This document shows, in pieces, positions 1 through 9,230 of a stretch of DNA of 64,000 nucleotides; within the stretch, counting starts at the first letter, position 1; each line of letters starts with the position of its first letter. The notes below the pieces were generated by a model, which saw nothing but the letters and a program-made list of their open reading frames with translations, was not told the origin of the DNA and did not search any database. Origin of the DNA: a bacterium (GTDB taxonomy: Bacteria; Actinomycetota; Acidimicrobiia; Acidimicrobiales; Bin134); NCBI GenBank assembly GCA_026705465.1, contig JAPPAP010000001.1, positions 83,280 through 147,279 of the forward strand. The letters run 5' to 3'. Position numbers and translations under genes: made by a program.

Positions 1-13
1 CCTTTGTTTTGCT

Positions 14-1852
14 GTGATAAGGAAGTTCAAATTGGGATGGTCGAATTTGGGCTTTGAGCGCCCGAAGCCCAACCGAATTTCCACCCGTTTTGCGCTCCGG
101 GCTTATTTCTTCGTCATTTTGGCTTTCGTGGCTTCGTCCTGCCTGTCTGGCGATGCGGCCCCACTCGATTCCCACTCGTCCAGCACAGCAGAGACCCGAG
201 TGGCCTCCGAAACGAGCACCATCTCAACTGGGGGTGTCGAAGTTGTTGAATCGACCCAAGCGATCTCTTCAGAAGTCGAGGCCGAACAGACTGCTGGACA
301 GTCGGAGCTCCCTGGCAACGCAAAGTCCGGCAAGGCCACGCCTTCTCCCGAGCCCACTCCGACTGCTGAGCCCACGCCTTCTCCCGAGCCCACTCCGACT
401 GCTGAGCCCACGCCTTCTCCCGAGCCCACTCCGACTGCTGAGCCCACGCCTTCTCCCGAGCCCACGCCATCTCCCGATCCCGAGCGGGATTGCCCACCTC
501 GGACACCCCAAGATTTTCGTGTATCCGATCCCTCTCCTGTGTTGGCCAGCATCGAGATATCTCAGGCCATGTATGACTGTGCCCACGAGGTTGGTGTGGC
601 CCTGGCCAGGGATTCCGCGGCGATCTCAACTCTGATGTCTCGCCGGGTTCAAGGCCCGGTGCTACTGCTGGGAACCTGGTTTGGCCCCTCGTTGATGGCC
701 GAGCTTGAACGCCTCGCGCCGGATCGCGTCGTAGCGGCTGGATTCGAGGAGCAGGTCCTTGAGAGATCCCTAGCTGAATTCGAATTTGAGCTAGTACCTG
801 TGGATCAGCAGGCGACGCTGTCGCCTCTCGGGGTGTCTTACGACCGGGTTTGGCTTGTCGACAATGACGCACCGGTGGCAGCGCTGACCGCTCTTGGCCA
901 CCAAATCGGCGCCAAGGTGATTGTCGTCAGCGGTGATCTGCGAGCGCTGCCTCCGGAGACGAGGGAGATGATCTATGGCGTCTATCAGGTAGAAGTGCTC
1001 TCGGACCTTGGAGAGGATGCGGCTTGGCAATTGGCGGCTATCCGCCGGGGCGATCAGATTCCCGGGGGCGGCTTGCTCATGTTCGAACCAGGCTTCGACC
1101 GCCGTATGGTGGCCATCTATGGCCATCCGGTGACGGGGGCCCTAGGGGTATTGGGAGAACAGGGCCCCGATGAGAGCGTCGAACGCCTTCAAGCCATCTC
1201 CGAGGGGTACGACGCGGACGGTTACGTTGTACTGCCCACCTTCGAGATCATTGCCACCGTTGCTTCGGCCGCCGCTGGCGGGGACGGGGACTACTCAGGA
1301 GAGACCGCCCGCGATGAGATCAGACCCTGGGTCGAAGTGGCGGCTGCCAACGACATATACGTGGTGCTGGATCTACAGCCGGGACGCACCGACTTTCTTA
1401 CTCAGGCCAGGATGTATGAGGAGTTCCTACGCCTTCCCCATGTTGGCTTAGCGCTCGATCCTGAGTGGAGGCTTAGGCCCAACGAGGTCCATCTGGAGCA
1501 GATCGGCACGGTTGACGCGGCGGAGATCAATCGGGTGGCGGAGTGGTTGGCCGGGATCGTCCGCGAAGAAGCCCTTCCCCAGAAGCTGCTGATCCTTCAC
1601 CAGTTCCGGTATTCCATGATCACGAACCGCCATCTGGTTGAGGCTCCTCCGGAGTTGGCGGTGCTGATCCAGATGGACGGTCAGGGTCCCCTAGGAACGA
1701 AGTACGCCACCTGGAACGCCTTGACCAGCCAGCCGGACGCCCACCAGTTCTATTGGGGTTGGAAGAACTTCTACGACGAGGACTCTCCAACCGCCACCTC
1801 GGAGCAAGTGCTGGAACTCACTCCTACTCCGGTGTTCGTCTCCTACCAGTAG
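14..1852 (+). CDS. Pro/Thr-stalk lipoprotein of unknown function
   Basis: Predicted 612-residue exported protein, function not recognised. Residues 26-43 form a hydrophobic signal ending in V-A-S-S-C, a lipobox that would put the lipidated Cys at residue 43 on the outer face of the membrane. Residues about 110-155 are a PSPEPTPTAEPT repeat stalk. The rest is globular, without further membrane segments; the last 250 residues alternate hydrophobic strands and helices in a way that could be a TIM-barrel, with acidic residues at strand ends (LALDPEW, VVLDLQPG). The GTG at 14 is the first start visible, but no in-frame stop lies between base 1 and it, so the true start may be upstream of the window; the n-region is unusually long for a lipoprotein. 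It converges with the next gene. Confidence 0.75.
   Translation: MIRKFKLGWSNLGFERPKPNRISTRFALRAYFFVILAFVASSCLSGDAAPLDSHSSSTAETRVASETSTISTGGVEVVESTQAISSEVEAEQTAGQSELPGNAKSGKATPSPEPTPTAEPTPSPEPTPTAEPTPSPEPTPTAEPTPSPEPTPSPDPERDCPPRTPQDFRVSDPSPVLASIEISQAMYDCAHEVGVALARDSAAISTLMSRRVQGPVLLLGTWFGPSLMAELERLAPDRVVAAGFEEQVLERSLAEFEFELVPVDQQATLSPLGVSYDRVWLVDNDAPVAALTALGHQIGAKVIVVSGDLRALPPETREMIYGVYQVEVLSDLGEDAAWQLAAIRRGDQIPGGGLLMFEPGFDRRMVAIYGHPVTGALGVLGEQGPDESVERLQAISEGYDADGYVVLPTFEIIATVASAAAGGDGDYSGETARDEIRPWVEVAAANDIYVVLDLQPGRTDFLTQARMYEEFLRLPHVGLALDPEWRLRPNEVHLEQIGTVDAAEINRVAEWLAGIVREEALPQKLLILHQFRYSMITNRHLVEAPPELAVLIQMDGQGPLGTKYATWNALTSQPDAHQFYWGWKNFYDEDSPTATSEQVLELTPTPVFVSYQ
341..466 (+). repeat. 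36-bp tandem repeat encoding a Pro/Thr/Glu stalk
   Basis: Three identical 36-bp units (341-376, 377-412, 413-448) and a half unit up to 466 encode PSPEPTPTAEPT. Identity at the DNA level suggests recent expansion by slippage or recombination, so copy number may vary between strains. The repeat lies inside the lipoprotein gene and forms its flexible wall-spanning stalk. Confidence 0.9.
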
Positions 1853-1906
1853 GACAGGGTGCTAGCCCCAGCCGGTCGATGTAGTGATGCGGGGAATCCC
1901 CCCGAT

Positions 1907-2701
1907 TTAGAGCTGGTCGACGTAGGTGTCGGTGCCCACCACGGTTTTGTAGAAGGGACCGGCCCAGCAGACGTTGGCCAATCCCGAGCCGTTGATTGCA
2001 TCCACATACGACTGGAATGAGTCCCAGCAGACGTCGGGCTGTTCGTCGCAGAAGAAGATCTGGAGGGTGCGGGCCTCGGTGCCCGTGCCCGAGCCCAGGT
2101 CCATGGGGGAGTTGGAGGTGATCTCGTCGCGCTGGCGGGGCTTCCAGGTGGAGCCGATGGCCACCGGCGAGCCGGCCATCATCTCGGGCATGGCGGTGTC
2201 CCTCAGGAAGCCGTGCAGGTCGTCCTCGCTCACTCCGTCGGCCCGATCCATGGCCACCACTCCGATGCCGGCGTAGCCGTGGTCGAGGGCCAGTTCCAGG
2301 GGCACCGGGTCGTCATCGCGGTAGGCGGCCCAGCCTACGTCGGCCAAGATGGTGTGTCGGTGGGTTCGCTCGGCGAATCCCCGGTCGTTGGTGTACAGCC
2401 AGTGAACCTGGTCGCCGGCCCACTTCCAGTGCTCCTCGTCGTGGCCGTCGAGCACCCAGTAGACGGCCAGAAATGAGCCGTTGCCCGCCTGCGACACCTC
2501 GCCGCTGCCGTCGGTGATGCGCATGTTCTTGAGCGCCCGGGGGGCCACCCAGCGGGAACCGGCGAACATCCAAGGTCCGATCATGCACCCGGCGTAGAAG
2601 TGGTCTCGCTCGTACCAGCGGTTGTACTCCTTTTCGTGGCCCGGATTGGGGTCCACCAAAGTGAAGAGCATGCTGCCAACGTGGATGGGATAGTCGTTCA
2701 C
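1907..2701 (-). CDS. Hypothetical protein, possible EthD-like alpha+beta barrel
   Basis: A 264-residue soluble protein. Two similar halves are suggested by MLFTLVDPNPG near the N-terminus and a second strand-rich block near the middle (GYAGIGVVAMDRADG). The segment NRWYERDHFYAG resembles the conserved patch of dimeric ferredoxin-like EthD-type proteins, but this is a weak resemblance and no function can be assigned. The GTG at 2701 is chosen because the residues upstream are low in family character and the neighbouring divergent gene starts only 36 bp away at 2738; the shared gap must hold both promoters. A later ATG at 2671 is possible. Confidence 0.6.
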   Translation of the reverse strand: MNDYPIHVGSMLFTLVDPNPGHEKEYNRWYERDHFYAGCMIGPWMFAGSRWVAPRALKNMRITDGSGEVSQAGNGSFLAVYWVLDGHDEEHWKWAGDQVHWLYTNDRGFAERTHRHTILADVGWAAYRDDDPVPLELALDHGYAGIGVVAMDRADGVSEDDLHGFLRDTAMPEMMAGSPVAIGSTWKPRQRDEITSNSPMDLGSGTGTEARTLQIFFCDEQPDVCWDSFQSYVDAINGSGLANVCWAGPFYKTVVGTDTYVDQL

Positions 2702-2737
2702 GCCGCCCGAAGATAGCCGTTGCGCTCTAGTGTCGGC

Positions 2738-3910
2738 ATGGTGAGCAGCCATCCATTCCGCGACAAGGCCGCCATCGCCGGGATCGGCATCACTGAGTTG
2801 TCCAAGAACTCGGGGGTGAGCACCCTCACTCTGGCGTTGCGGGCGATCATGGCCGCAGTGGAAGACGCCGGACTGCGTCGGGAGGACATCGACGGGGTGG
2901 CCTGCCATCAAGTGCAGGACTCCATCACCGCCTCCATTGTGGCCCAGTGCTTAGGGGTGGACGACCTGTCGTGGTTCTGCGACCAGTTCGGTGGCGGCTC
3001 CACGTCTCACTCGGTGGTGGGCCATGCCGCCAGCGCCGCGGCCCTCGGCCATGCCCGCCACATCGTGGTGTGGCGCTCGATCAATGCCCGATCTGAGCAT
3101 CGCATGGGCGGCACCGGCCGTCCGCCGCCGGCCATCGTGGAAACCCAGTACCAGCATCCCATCGGCTGGGTGACCCCACCGCAGTGGTATGCCATGTTCG
3201 CCCGCTCCCACATGAGCCGATGGGGCACCACCTCCGAGGACCTAGGGCGCATTGCCGTCCAGCAGCGGGCCAATGCAATGCACAACGAGCGGGCCATGAT
3301 GCGGGCGCCCATGACTATGGACGACTATCTGGCCTCCCGGTGGATCGTGGAGCCGTTTCGGCTGTTCGACTGCTGCTTGGAGACCGACGCGGCCGCCGCG
3401 GTGGTCATTACCACCACCGAGCGAGCCCGGGACTTACGCCAGCCGCCGGTGCTGATCTCGGGGATGACCTGGGGCGGCGGCCACATGATGCACAGCAATC
3501 GGGTGCAGGCCGACTGGACCACCTCGATTGCCGCCAAGATGGCCCGGAGGCTGTACGAGATGGCTGGGGTCGGCCCCGAGGATGTTCAGTACGCGTCCCT
3601 CTATGACGCCTTCACCCACCTGGTGCTGGTCCAGGTGGAGGATTACGGGTTTGCCCCCAAGGGGGAGGCGGCTGGGTTCATAGCAGAGGGTGGAACCGCT
3701 CCCGGTGGGCGAATACCGGTGAACACCCACGGCGGATTTCTGTCGGAGGGCTACGTCCACGGCCTCAACAACTTGCACGAGGCCGTTCGCCAAGTCCGGG
3801 GCACCGCCGGGCGCTTCCAGGTGCCCGATGCCGAGGTGGCCCTGTCCACCGGCCAGCCCGGCTATGTGGCCGGCAACTCCTCGGCCATCATCCTGCGCCG
3901 CGATAGCTGA
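2738..3910 (+). CDS. Thiolase-like lipid-transfer/aldolase family protein lacking the nucleophilic Cys
   Basis: A 390-residue thiolase-fold protein. The N-terminus (AAIAGIGITELSKNSG) and the C-terminal NTHGGFLSEGYVHG block are typical of the SCP-x/Ltp2 branch, whose members work with DUF35 OB-fold partners in acyl-CoA retro-aldol cleavage or transfer. At the position where true thiolases have Cys in a C-x-S-G context the sequence reads FGGGSTSHSVV, so a classical Claisen thiolase reaction is unlikely. A DUF35 gene lies 1.3 kb downstream at 5249 on the same strand, separated by an opposite-strand transporter; a functional pair is an inference. ATG 2738 is preferred over TTG 2720. The 3' end overlaps the convergent transporter gene by 23 bp. 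Confidence 0.8.
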   Translation: MVSSHPFRDKAAIAGIGITELSKNSGVSTLTLALRAIMAAVEDAGLRREDIDGVACHQVQDSITASIVAQCLGVDDLSWFCDQFGGGSTSHSVVGHAASAAALGHARHIVVWRSINARSEHRMGGTGRPPPAIVETQYQHPIGWVTPPQWYAMFARSHMSRWGTTSEDLGRIAVQQRANAMHNERAMMRAPMTMDDYLASRWIVEPFRLFDCCLETDAAAAVVITTTERARDLRQPPVLISGMTWGGGHMMHSNRVQADWTTSIAAKMARRLYEMAGVGPEDVQYASLYDAFTHLVLVQVEDYGFAPKGEAAGFIAEGGTAPGGRIPVNTHGGFLSEGYVHGLNNLHEAVRQVRGTAGRFQVPDAEVALSTGQPGYVAGNSSAIILRRDS

Positions 3911-5153
3911 CCGGCTCCGGACGTTCTTGGCGAGCGGTGTACCAGGCTGCGGCCGCGGCGGCCACCAGCAGCAGGGCGCTGAGCCCGGCCCAGTGGCTCA
4001 GCGAGTGAAAGCCGAAGTGTTCCATGGCCACGCCCGACGACAGACCAGCAACGGCCCCACCACCGGTCATCAGCAAGTCGGCGCCTCCCTGCATCTCCAC
4101 CCGTTGGGCTACCGGAAACGCGGAAGTCAGCAGAGCGCTCCCCGCGATCAGCCCGAAACTCCAGCCCAAGCCCACCAACAGGAGCCCGGCGAACATTCCG
4201 GCGCTGTCTTCTGCGCTGTTGTGGGCCGCGGTCTCCGCGCCGATGCACAGAATCACGCCACCCAGTCCGACCATGAGGTAAGGGCCAATTCGGTCGACCA
4301 GCCAGCCCACGATGGGTGAAAAGGCAAACATCCCGATGACGTGGACCGAGATCACCCAGCCGATCACTCGGAGATGGTGATCTCCGTTGTCCATGTGCAG
4401 CGGGGTCATTGTCATCACTCCCACCATCACCGCCTGCCCGGTCAGCATGGCGATCACCGCCAGCCGGGCCGCGGGCACGGTGGCGATTCGCCGCCCCACC
4501 ACCCGCAGCGGCGCTGGTCGGGCCGCGGCTTGGCCCACTGTGCCCAGCACTTCTAGTGGGTCGGGGCGCAGCCAGACATGGGTGACTGTAAGCCCGATGA
4601 CGAAAAGGACCATTCCCAGCAGATAGGGGCCGGACAGCTCCGGTAGCCCGAAGAACTCGGCCACCGCCGAGGCGGGGCCCAGCGCGATGGTGGGCCCTAG
4701 AGCCGCACCAAACGTCGTTGACCACACCAGCATCCCAATTGCCCGGGCCCGCCGGTCGTCCGGGGCCAGGTCGGCCGAGGCGAATCGGGCCGCCAAGTTG
4801 GTGGCGTTGCCCGCGCCGATGCCGATGATCCCCACCACCAACAGCGGATAGAAGTCGGCCACCGCGGCCAAGAAGGCAAGGGTGGCTCCGACCGTTCCTA
4901 TCGACCACCCCGCTACCAATCCCCGGCGTCGGCCCAGGCGGGCCATTCGGCGAGCCAAGGGAACAGTCATCGCCACACTGCCCACCTGCATCATGGCGGC
5001 AGCCACCCCGGCCAGTGTCTCGCTGTCGGTAATCTCCTTGGCCAGCACCGCGGCGGCCGCGAAACCCGATGCCATGGCCGCCGAGGTGGGGACCACTGAG
5101 GCCATCAGCGTTCGTGACGCCCGCTGATAGGCAGCTGTTCGCTCTTCCGTCAT
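3888..5153 (-). CDS. MFS transporter
   Basis: A 421-residue major facilitator protein with about twelve hydrophobic segments. The first half has the loop 2-3 basic motif (ARRMARLGRRRG), followed by GIIGIGAGNATNLAARF and FGAALGPTIALGP, which fit transmembrane helices 4 and 5. It would work in the cytoplasmic membrane as a proton-coupled carrier, probably for export. The substrate is not indicated. The ATG at 5153 is the first after the divergent region shared with the DUF35 gene (5249). Its end overlaps the thiolase-like gene in convergent orientation. Confidence 0.85.
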   Translation of the reverse strand: MTEERTAAYQRASRTLMASVVPTSAAMASGFAAAAVLAKEITDSETLAGVAAAMMQVGSVAMTVPLARRMARLGRRRGLVAGWSIGTVGATLAFLAAVADFYPLLVVGIIGIGAGNATNLAARFASADLAPDDRRARAIGMLVWSTTFGAALGPTIALGPASAVAEFFGLPELSGPYLLGMVLFVIGLTVTHVWLRPDPLEVLGTVGQAAARPAPLRVVGRRIATVPAARLAVIAMLTGQAVMVGVMTMTPLHMDNGDHHLRVIGWVISVHVIGMFAFSPIVGWLVDRIGPYLMVGLGGVILCIGAETAAHNSAEDSAGMFAGLLLVGLGWSFGLIAGSALLTSAFPVAQRVEMQGGADLLMTGGGAVAGLSSGVAMEHFGFHSLSHWAGLSALLLVAAAAAAWYTARQERPEPVSYRGAG

Positions 5154-5248
5154 ATCAGCGCAACTGGGGTCTTCAACGTCCTAATGGGAGGGTCTCTCTT
5201 GGGAGTTCTTGCTTGGCTTCGGCTCACTCTAGTGACAGTCTGGAGCCG

Positions 5249-5680
5249 ATGACCGCGGTTGACCGCCCCACCGATCAGGCCCCCAAGCCCCGCCCCTACC
5301 CCGAGCGGGACTCGGCGCCGTGGTGGGAGCGCATCAACCAGCGCCGCTTCGAGTTGCAGCGCTGCGACGGGTGCGGAGCGTGGCGGTGGCCGGCCCGGGC
5401 GATGTGCGGCCGCTGCGCCTCCTTTGAATACACCTGGACGCCGTTGTCGGGCCGGGCCACGGTGGAGAGCTGGGTGGTGAACCACCACGCCTTCTTGCCG
5501 GGGTTCGCCTCCCCCTACACCGTGGTGCTGGGCCGACTCGACGAGCAGAACGACCTCTGCCTGCCCGCCACCTGGCAAAGCGACGACGAGCCTGTCCCCG
5601 GGCAGGCCATTGAGATTGCCTTCGAAGACCACACCGACGAGGAAGGCCCCTTCACCCTCCTCGCTTGGTGTCCGGCCTGA
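5249..5680 (+). CDS. Zn-ribbon/OB-fold (DUF35) protein
   Basis: A 143-residue protein with the standard two-part layout of the DUF35 family: an N-terminal helix (PWWERINQRRFELQRC), a rubredoxin-like zinc ribbon with C-x2-C and C-x2-C knuckles (CDGCGAWRWPARAMCGRC, about residues 39-56), and a C-terminal OB-fold that begins LSGRATVESWVVNHHAF. Family members bind acyl-CoA and pair with thiolase-like enzymes, such as the Ltp2-type protein at 2738. The ATG at 5249 gives the usual family length; a much longer reading frame upstream overlaps the divergent MFS gene and is unlikely. Confidence 0.88.
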   Translation: MTAVDRPTDQAPKPRPYPERDSAPWWERINQRRFELQRCDGCGAWRWPARAMCGRCASFEYTWTPLSGRATVESWVVNHHAFLPGFASPYTVVLGRLDEQNDLCLPATWQSDDEPVPGQAIEIAFEDHTDEEGPFTLLAWCPA

Positions 5681-5776
5681 ATCTTTTGCTGGCAGCGGCT
5701 TGCCGTTCGGGGTGACCTGAGCGGGGGTGGTTGTACTAGATTTCTCGCGGACCCGGAAGACAACTAGGGAGATGCC

Positions 5777-6238
5777 GTGGAAGTAACGGTCACCATCAAT
5801 GGGGACAGCCACACCCACGATGTGGAGCCGCGCACGCTGCTGGTTCACTACATCAGAGACGTGGTTGGCCTCACCGGCACCAACATCGGGTGCGACACCT
5901 CCTCGTGCGGCGCCTGCACCATCCATGTGAACGGCGAGTCGGTGAAATCCTGCACCATGCTGGCAGTACAGGCCGACGGGCAGGACCTCTTGACCATCGA
6001 GGGCCTGGCTGACGGCGACGTGCTCCATCCCATGCAGGAGTCATTCCGCCAGTGCCACGCCCTCCAGTGCGGCTACTGCACGCCGGGCATGGTCATGGCC
6101 GCCGTATCGCTGCTGGATGAGAACCCCGACCCCACCGAGCGGGAAGTCCGCATCGGGCTTGAGGGCAATCTGTGCCGCTGCACCGGGTACCACAACATCG
6201 TCAAAGCTGTTCTGCACTGCGCGGAGGCCTCGTCATGA
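5777..6238 (+). CDS. (2Fe-2S)-binding small subunit, CoxS/xanthine dehydrogenase family
   Basis: A 153-residue protein with both iron-sulphur domains of molybdenum-hydroxylase small subunits. The N-terminal plant-ferredoxin-like cluster is bound by [14 protein letters not shown] plus a later SCTM Cys, and the C-terminal four-helix cluster by [14 protein letters not shown] and [14 protein letters not shown]. It passes electrons from the molybdenum site to the FAD subunit encoded next (ATGA overlap at 6235). The GTG at 5777 has a good AGGGAG ribosome site at 5766-5771. The usual third partner, the large molybdopterin subunit, is not encoded anywhere in the window. Confidence 0.93.
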   Translation: MEVTVTINGDSHTHDVEPRTLLVHYIRDVVGLTGTNIGCDTSSCGACTIHVNGESVKSCTMLAVQADGQDLLTIEGLADGDVLHPMQESFRQCHALQCGYCTPGMVMAAVSLLDENPDPTEREVRIGLEGNLCRCTGYHNIVKAVLHCAEASS

Positions 6239-7059
6239 TTCCTGCGGCATTCGACTACATCCGGGCCGGATCGGCTGAGGAGGCGCTGGCCGCCCTGGCC
6301 GAGCATGGCGACGAGGCCAAACTGCTGGCCGGGGGCCACTCCCTGCTGCCGTTGATGAAGCTGCGGTTGGCCACCCCCGCGGTGCTGGTGGACATCGGCC
6401 GCCTTGACGATCTCAGCTACATCAACGACGCCGGCGACCACTTGGCCATCGGCGCTCTCACCCGCCACCGCGACGTGGAGACCAGCGAGTTGGTGCAGTC
6501 GCAGGCCGGGCTGTTGGCCGAGGCCACCAGCCACGTAGGCGACCCCCAGGTCCGCCATCGGGGCACCATCGGCGGCTCCATCGCCCACGGTGATCCCGCC
6601 TCCGACCTGCCGTCGGTGATGCTGGCCATGCGCGCCACTCTGGTAGCCCGGGGACCGAGCGGCGAGCGGGAGATCAGCATTGACGACTTCTTCACCGGCT
6701 TCCTTGAGACCGCCTTGGGCGACGACGAATTGCTCACCGAGATCAGGGTGCCGAAGATGCCCGACGCCACGTGGGGCTTCCAGAAGTTCAACCGCCGGGC
6801 CCAAGACTGGGCCATCGTGGGCGTGTCGGCCATCGTGGACAACGGCAGCGCGGGCGTGGGCCTGGTGAACATGGACAGCATCCCGATCCGGGCCGCTGGT
6901 GTGGAGGCCGCCCTAGCCGGTGGCGCTGGTGCCTCCGACGCCGCCGAAGCGGCTGCTGAGGGAACCAATCCGCCATCCGACCTGAACGCCGGGCCCGAGT
7001 ACCGCGAGCACCTCGCCCGAGTGCTCACCCGCCGGGCGCTCGAAGCCGCTGGACGCTAG
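6235..7059 (+). CDS. FAD-binding middle subunit, CoxM/xanthine dehydrogenase subunit M family
   Basis: A 274-residue protein with the PCMH-type FAD domain ([17 protein letters not shown], and [20 protein letters not shown], the two flavin-binding motifs at about residues 33-49 and 105-123) and a C-terminal CO-dehydrogenase flavoprotein domain. It oxidises the reduced iron-sulphur subunit and passes electrons to a quinone or another acceptor. The ATG at 6235 overlaps the previous stop, which implies translational coupling. The match does not tell whether the substrate is CO, a purine or another heterocycle, because that is decided by the missing large subunit. Confidence 0.93.
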   Translation: MIPAAFDYIRAGSAEEALAALAEHGDEAKLLAGGHSLLPLMKLRLATPAVLVDIGRLDDLSYINDAGDHLAIGALTRHRDVETSELVQSQAGLLAEATSHVGDPQVRHRGTIGGSIAHGDPASDLPSVMLAMRATLVARGPSGEREISIDDFFTGFLETALGDDELLTEIRVPKMPDATWGFQKFNRRAQDWAIVGVSAIVDNGSAGVGLVNMDSIPIRAAGVEAALAGGAGASDAAEAAAEGTNPPSDLNAGPEYREHLARVLTRRALEAAGR

Positions 7060-7106
7060 CGCCCATTCTTTGGGCTCCCAGCCTTCTTCGGCCACCGAGG
7101 TGGACC

Positions 7107-8021
7107 GTGGGAACTGAGCCCGTATCGGCATCCGAGGTAGCCGACGGGCTGAAAGGCTGTGACTACCTGGCCGACGAGGGTTTGGCCACGGCCGTTTTCT
7201 TGGCCATGACCCTGAATCGTCCCCTTCTGTTGGAGGGGGAGCCAGGAGTGGGCAAGACCGAAACGGCCAACGCGCTGGCCGCGTGGACCGGCGGGGAGCT
7301 GATCCGACTCCAGTGCCATGAGGGCATCGACGTGGCCCAGGCAGTGTACGAGTGGGACTACTCCCGCCAGCTTCTGCACCTGCGCACGGCCGAGGCCACC
7401 GGCGGTGCCACCCGGGAGACCGCTGATGCCTTGGAAGACGAGCTCTACTCCGAGCGCTTCCTCATCAGGCGGCCCCTGCTGCGAGCCATCGCCGCCACCG
7501 AAGGCCCGCCCCCGGTCCTTTTGATCGACGAGGTTGACCGGGCCGACGACGAGTTTGAGGCGTTTCTGCTGGAGATCCTGTCTGACTATGCGGTGACGGT
7601 GCCCGAAATCGGCCGGTTCGCGGCGGCGACACCCCCCCGGGTGATCATCACCTCAAACCGCACTCGAGACGTCCACGATGCCCTCAAGCGGCGGTGTCTG
7701 TACCACTGGGTGGAGCACCCCGGCTTCGAGCGGGAGGTGGCCATCATCGGCCGGCGAGCGCCCGGGGTGAGCGAGCTGTTGGCCCGACAGGTGGCTGCCG
7801 CGGTGGGCACATTCCGGGAGTTGGGCCTCTACAAGCCACCCGGTGTGGCCGAGAGCATCGATTGGAGCCTGGCCCTGGGCCGACTCGGCGCGGCCGAGCT
7901 GACCCCTGAGATCGCCCAAGCCAGCTTGGGCTCGGTGCTTAAGTACCGAGAAGACCAGCAGCGGGTGATTGACCAGGGCATCGGCGGCCTGATCGATCAG
8001 GCCATCGCCCGGGCCGGATGA
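7107..8021 (+). CDS. MoxR/CoxD-type AAA+ ATPase
   Basis: A 304-residue MoxR-family AAA+ protein. Walker A is GEPGVGKTE (about residue 46), Walker B is VLLIDEVDRAD (about residue 135), followed by a sensor-1 Asn in VIITSNRTRDV. CoxD-type members act with a VWA protein to insert sulphur or rearrange the Mo-Cu centre of the large subunit. The next gene encodes exactly such a VWA partner. The start is GTG at 7107, 47 bp after the FAD subunit; the product would be cytoplasmic. Confidence 0.9.
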   Translation: MGTEPVSASEVADGLKGCDYLADEGLATAVFLAMTLNRPLLLEGEPGVGKTETANALAAWTGGELIRLQCHEGIDVAQAVYEWDYSRQLLHLRTAEATGGATRETADALEDELYSERFLIRRPLLRAIAATEGPPPVLLIDEVDRADDEFEAFLLEILSDYAVTVPEIGRFAAATPPRVIITSNRTRDVHDALKRRCLYHWVEHPGFEREVAIIGRRAPGVSELLARQVAAAVGTFRELGLYKPPGVAESIDWSLALGRLGAAELTPEIAQASLGSVLKYREDQQRVIDQGIGGLIDQAIARAG

Positions 8022-8072
8022 GCTCCGACCTCCAGGCCATGTTGTCGCTGATCGCAGTACCCGCCATCGCCC

Positions 8073-9230
8073 GTGCAGGCTGACGAGCTCGCGGTCGGCT
8101 TCGTCAATGCGCTGAGAGGCGCGGGCATCGACGTGGCTGTGGGGTCGTCGGTGAACTACTACCAAGCTCTTGGGGCGGTGGGCATGGACCAGCGCAGCTC
8201 GGTGTACTGGGCGGGTCGGGCCACTTTGGTGACTGAGCCCGACGACATCGAGCTTTACGACAAGATCTTCGATGCCTATTACGGCGGACAGCAGCTGGTG
8301 GCCACCCCAGTGGTGGAGGTGACCCAGCCCATCACCCTGGTGGTGGATGACGACGGCAATGACGATGCCGAAGATGATGGCGGTGATGACGACCCTGGCG
8401 ACCCAACTCTCACGCTGCGCTGGAGCCGTCACGAGGTGCTCCGTGACAAGGACTTCGCCGACTACAGCGACGAGGAACTCGACGAGGCCCACCGCCTCAT
8501 GGCCGCCATGGCGCGAATCGGCGATACCCGCCGGTCCCGTCGTCGGCGCCGCACCCACCGCACTGCTGGGCACCCCGAGTTGCGTCGCACGGTGCGGGCC
8601 GCCATCCGCAGCGGTGGGGAGCCGGTACGCCGCTGGTATACCGAGCCGGGAGAGCGGTTGCGCCGAGTGGTGCTGCTATTGGACATCTCGGGGTCGATGG
8701 AGTCGTACGCCCGAGCCCTTATCCGCTTCGTCCACGCCGCGGTGGTGGGCCGCCGCCGAGTGGAGGTGTTCACCATCGGCACCCGGCTGACTCGCATTAC
8801 CCGGGAGCTGTCGTCGCGGGATCCCGACCGAGCGTTGGGCGCGGCGACCGACGCAGTGAGTGACTGGTCGGGCGGCACCCGCCTGGGCGACACCCTGGCA
8901 GAATTCAACGAACTGTGGGGTATCCGGGGCATGGCCCGAGGTGCCACCGTGGTCATCTTGAGCGATGGATGGGATCGGGGCAGTCCCGATGTGATGGCCG
9001 AGCAGATGGCCCGATTGCACCGGGTGACCCATAGACTCGTATGGGTGAATCCGCTGAAGGCCACCCCTGGCTACCAGCCTCTGGCCCAGGGCATGGCCGC
9101 CGCCCTGCCCTACGTCGATGATTTCATCGAGGGCCACTCGCTGCACTCCTTGGAGCGCCTCGCCGAGGTGCTAGCCGACAACCGGGCCCCGGCTGATGCT
9201 CGTCTGATGATCGGAGCACAGGCAGTATGA
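8073..9230 (+). CDS. VWA domain protein, CoxE family
   Basis: A 385-residue protein with an N-terminal helical CoxE domain (DELAVGFVNALRGAGIDV), a very acidic linker (Asp-rich, about residues 92-111), a basic patch (RRSRRRRRTHR) and a C-terminal von Willebrand A domain with a complete MIDAS start (LLDISGSMES) and the later GGTRLGDTL and VILSDGWDRG motifs. It is the usual partner of the MoxR ATPase upstream. The GTG at 8073 lies 51 bp after the ATPase stop. A 21-codon frame starting ATGA at 8018 and ending at 8083 overlaps this start and might couple translation. Confidence 0.9.
   Translation: MQADELAVGFVNALRGAGIDVAVGSSVNYYQALGAVGMDQRSSVYWAGRATLVTEPDDIELYDKIFDAYYGGQQLVATPVVEVTQPITLVVDDDGNDDAEDDGGDDDPGDPTLTLRWSRHEVLRDKDFADYSDEELDEAHRLMAAMARIGDTRRSRRRRRTHRTAGHPELRRTVRAAIRSGGEPVRRWYTEPGERLRRVVLLLDISGSMESYARALIRFVHAAVVGRRRVEVFTIGTRLTRITRELSSRDPDRALGAATDAVSDWSGGTRLGDTLAEFNELWGIRGMARGATVVILSDGWDRGSPDVMAEQMARLHRVTHRLVWVNPLKATPGYQPLAQGMAAALPYVDDFIEGHSLHSLERLAEVLADNRAPADARLMIGAQAV

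Noticed and set aside
341..466. Possible CRISPR or intergenic repeat
   Set aside because: The 36-bp units are contiguous and encode a Pro/Thr stalk inside an open gene.
3862..4908. Second minus-strand frame of 348 codons inside the MFS region
   Set aside because: Arg/Gly-rich shadow frame; the overlapping frame 3888-5153 gives a proper membrane protein.
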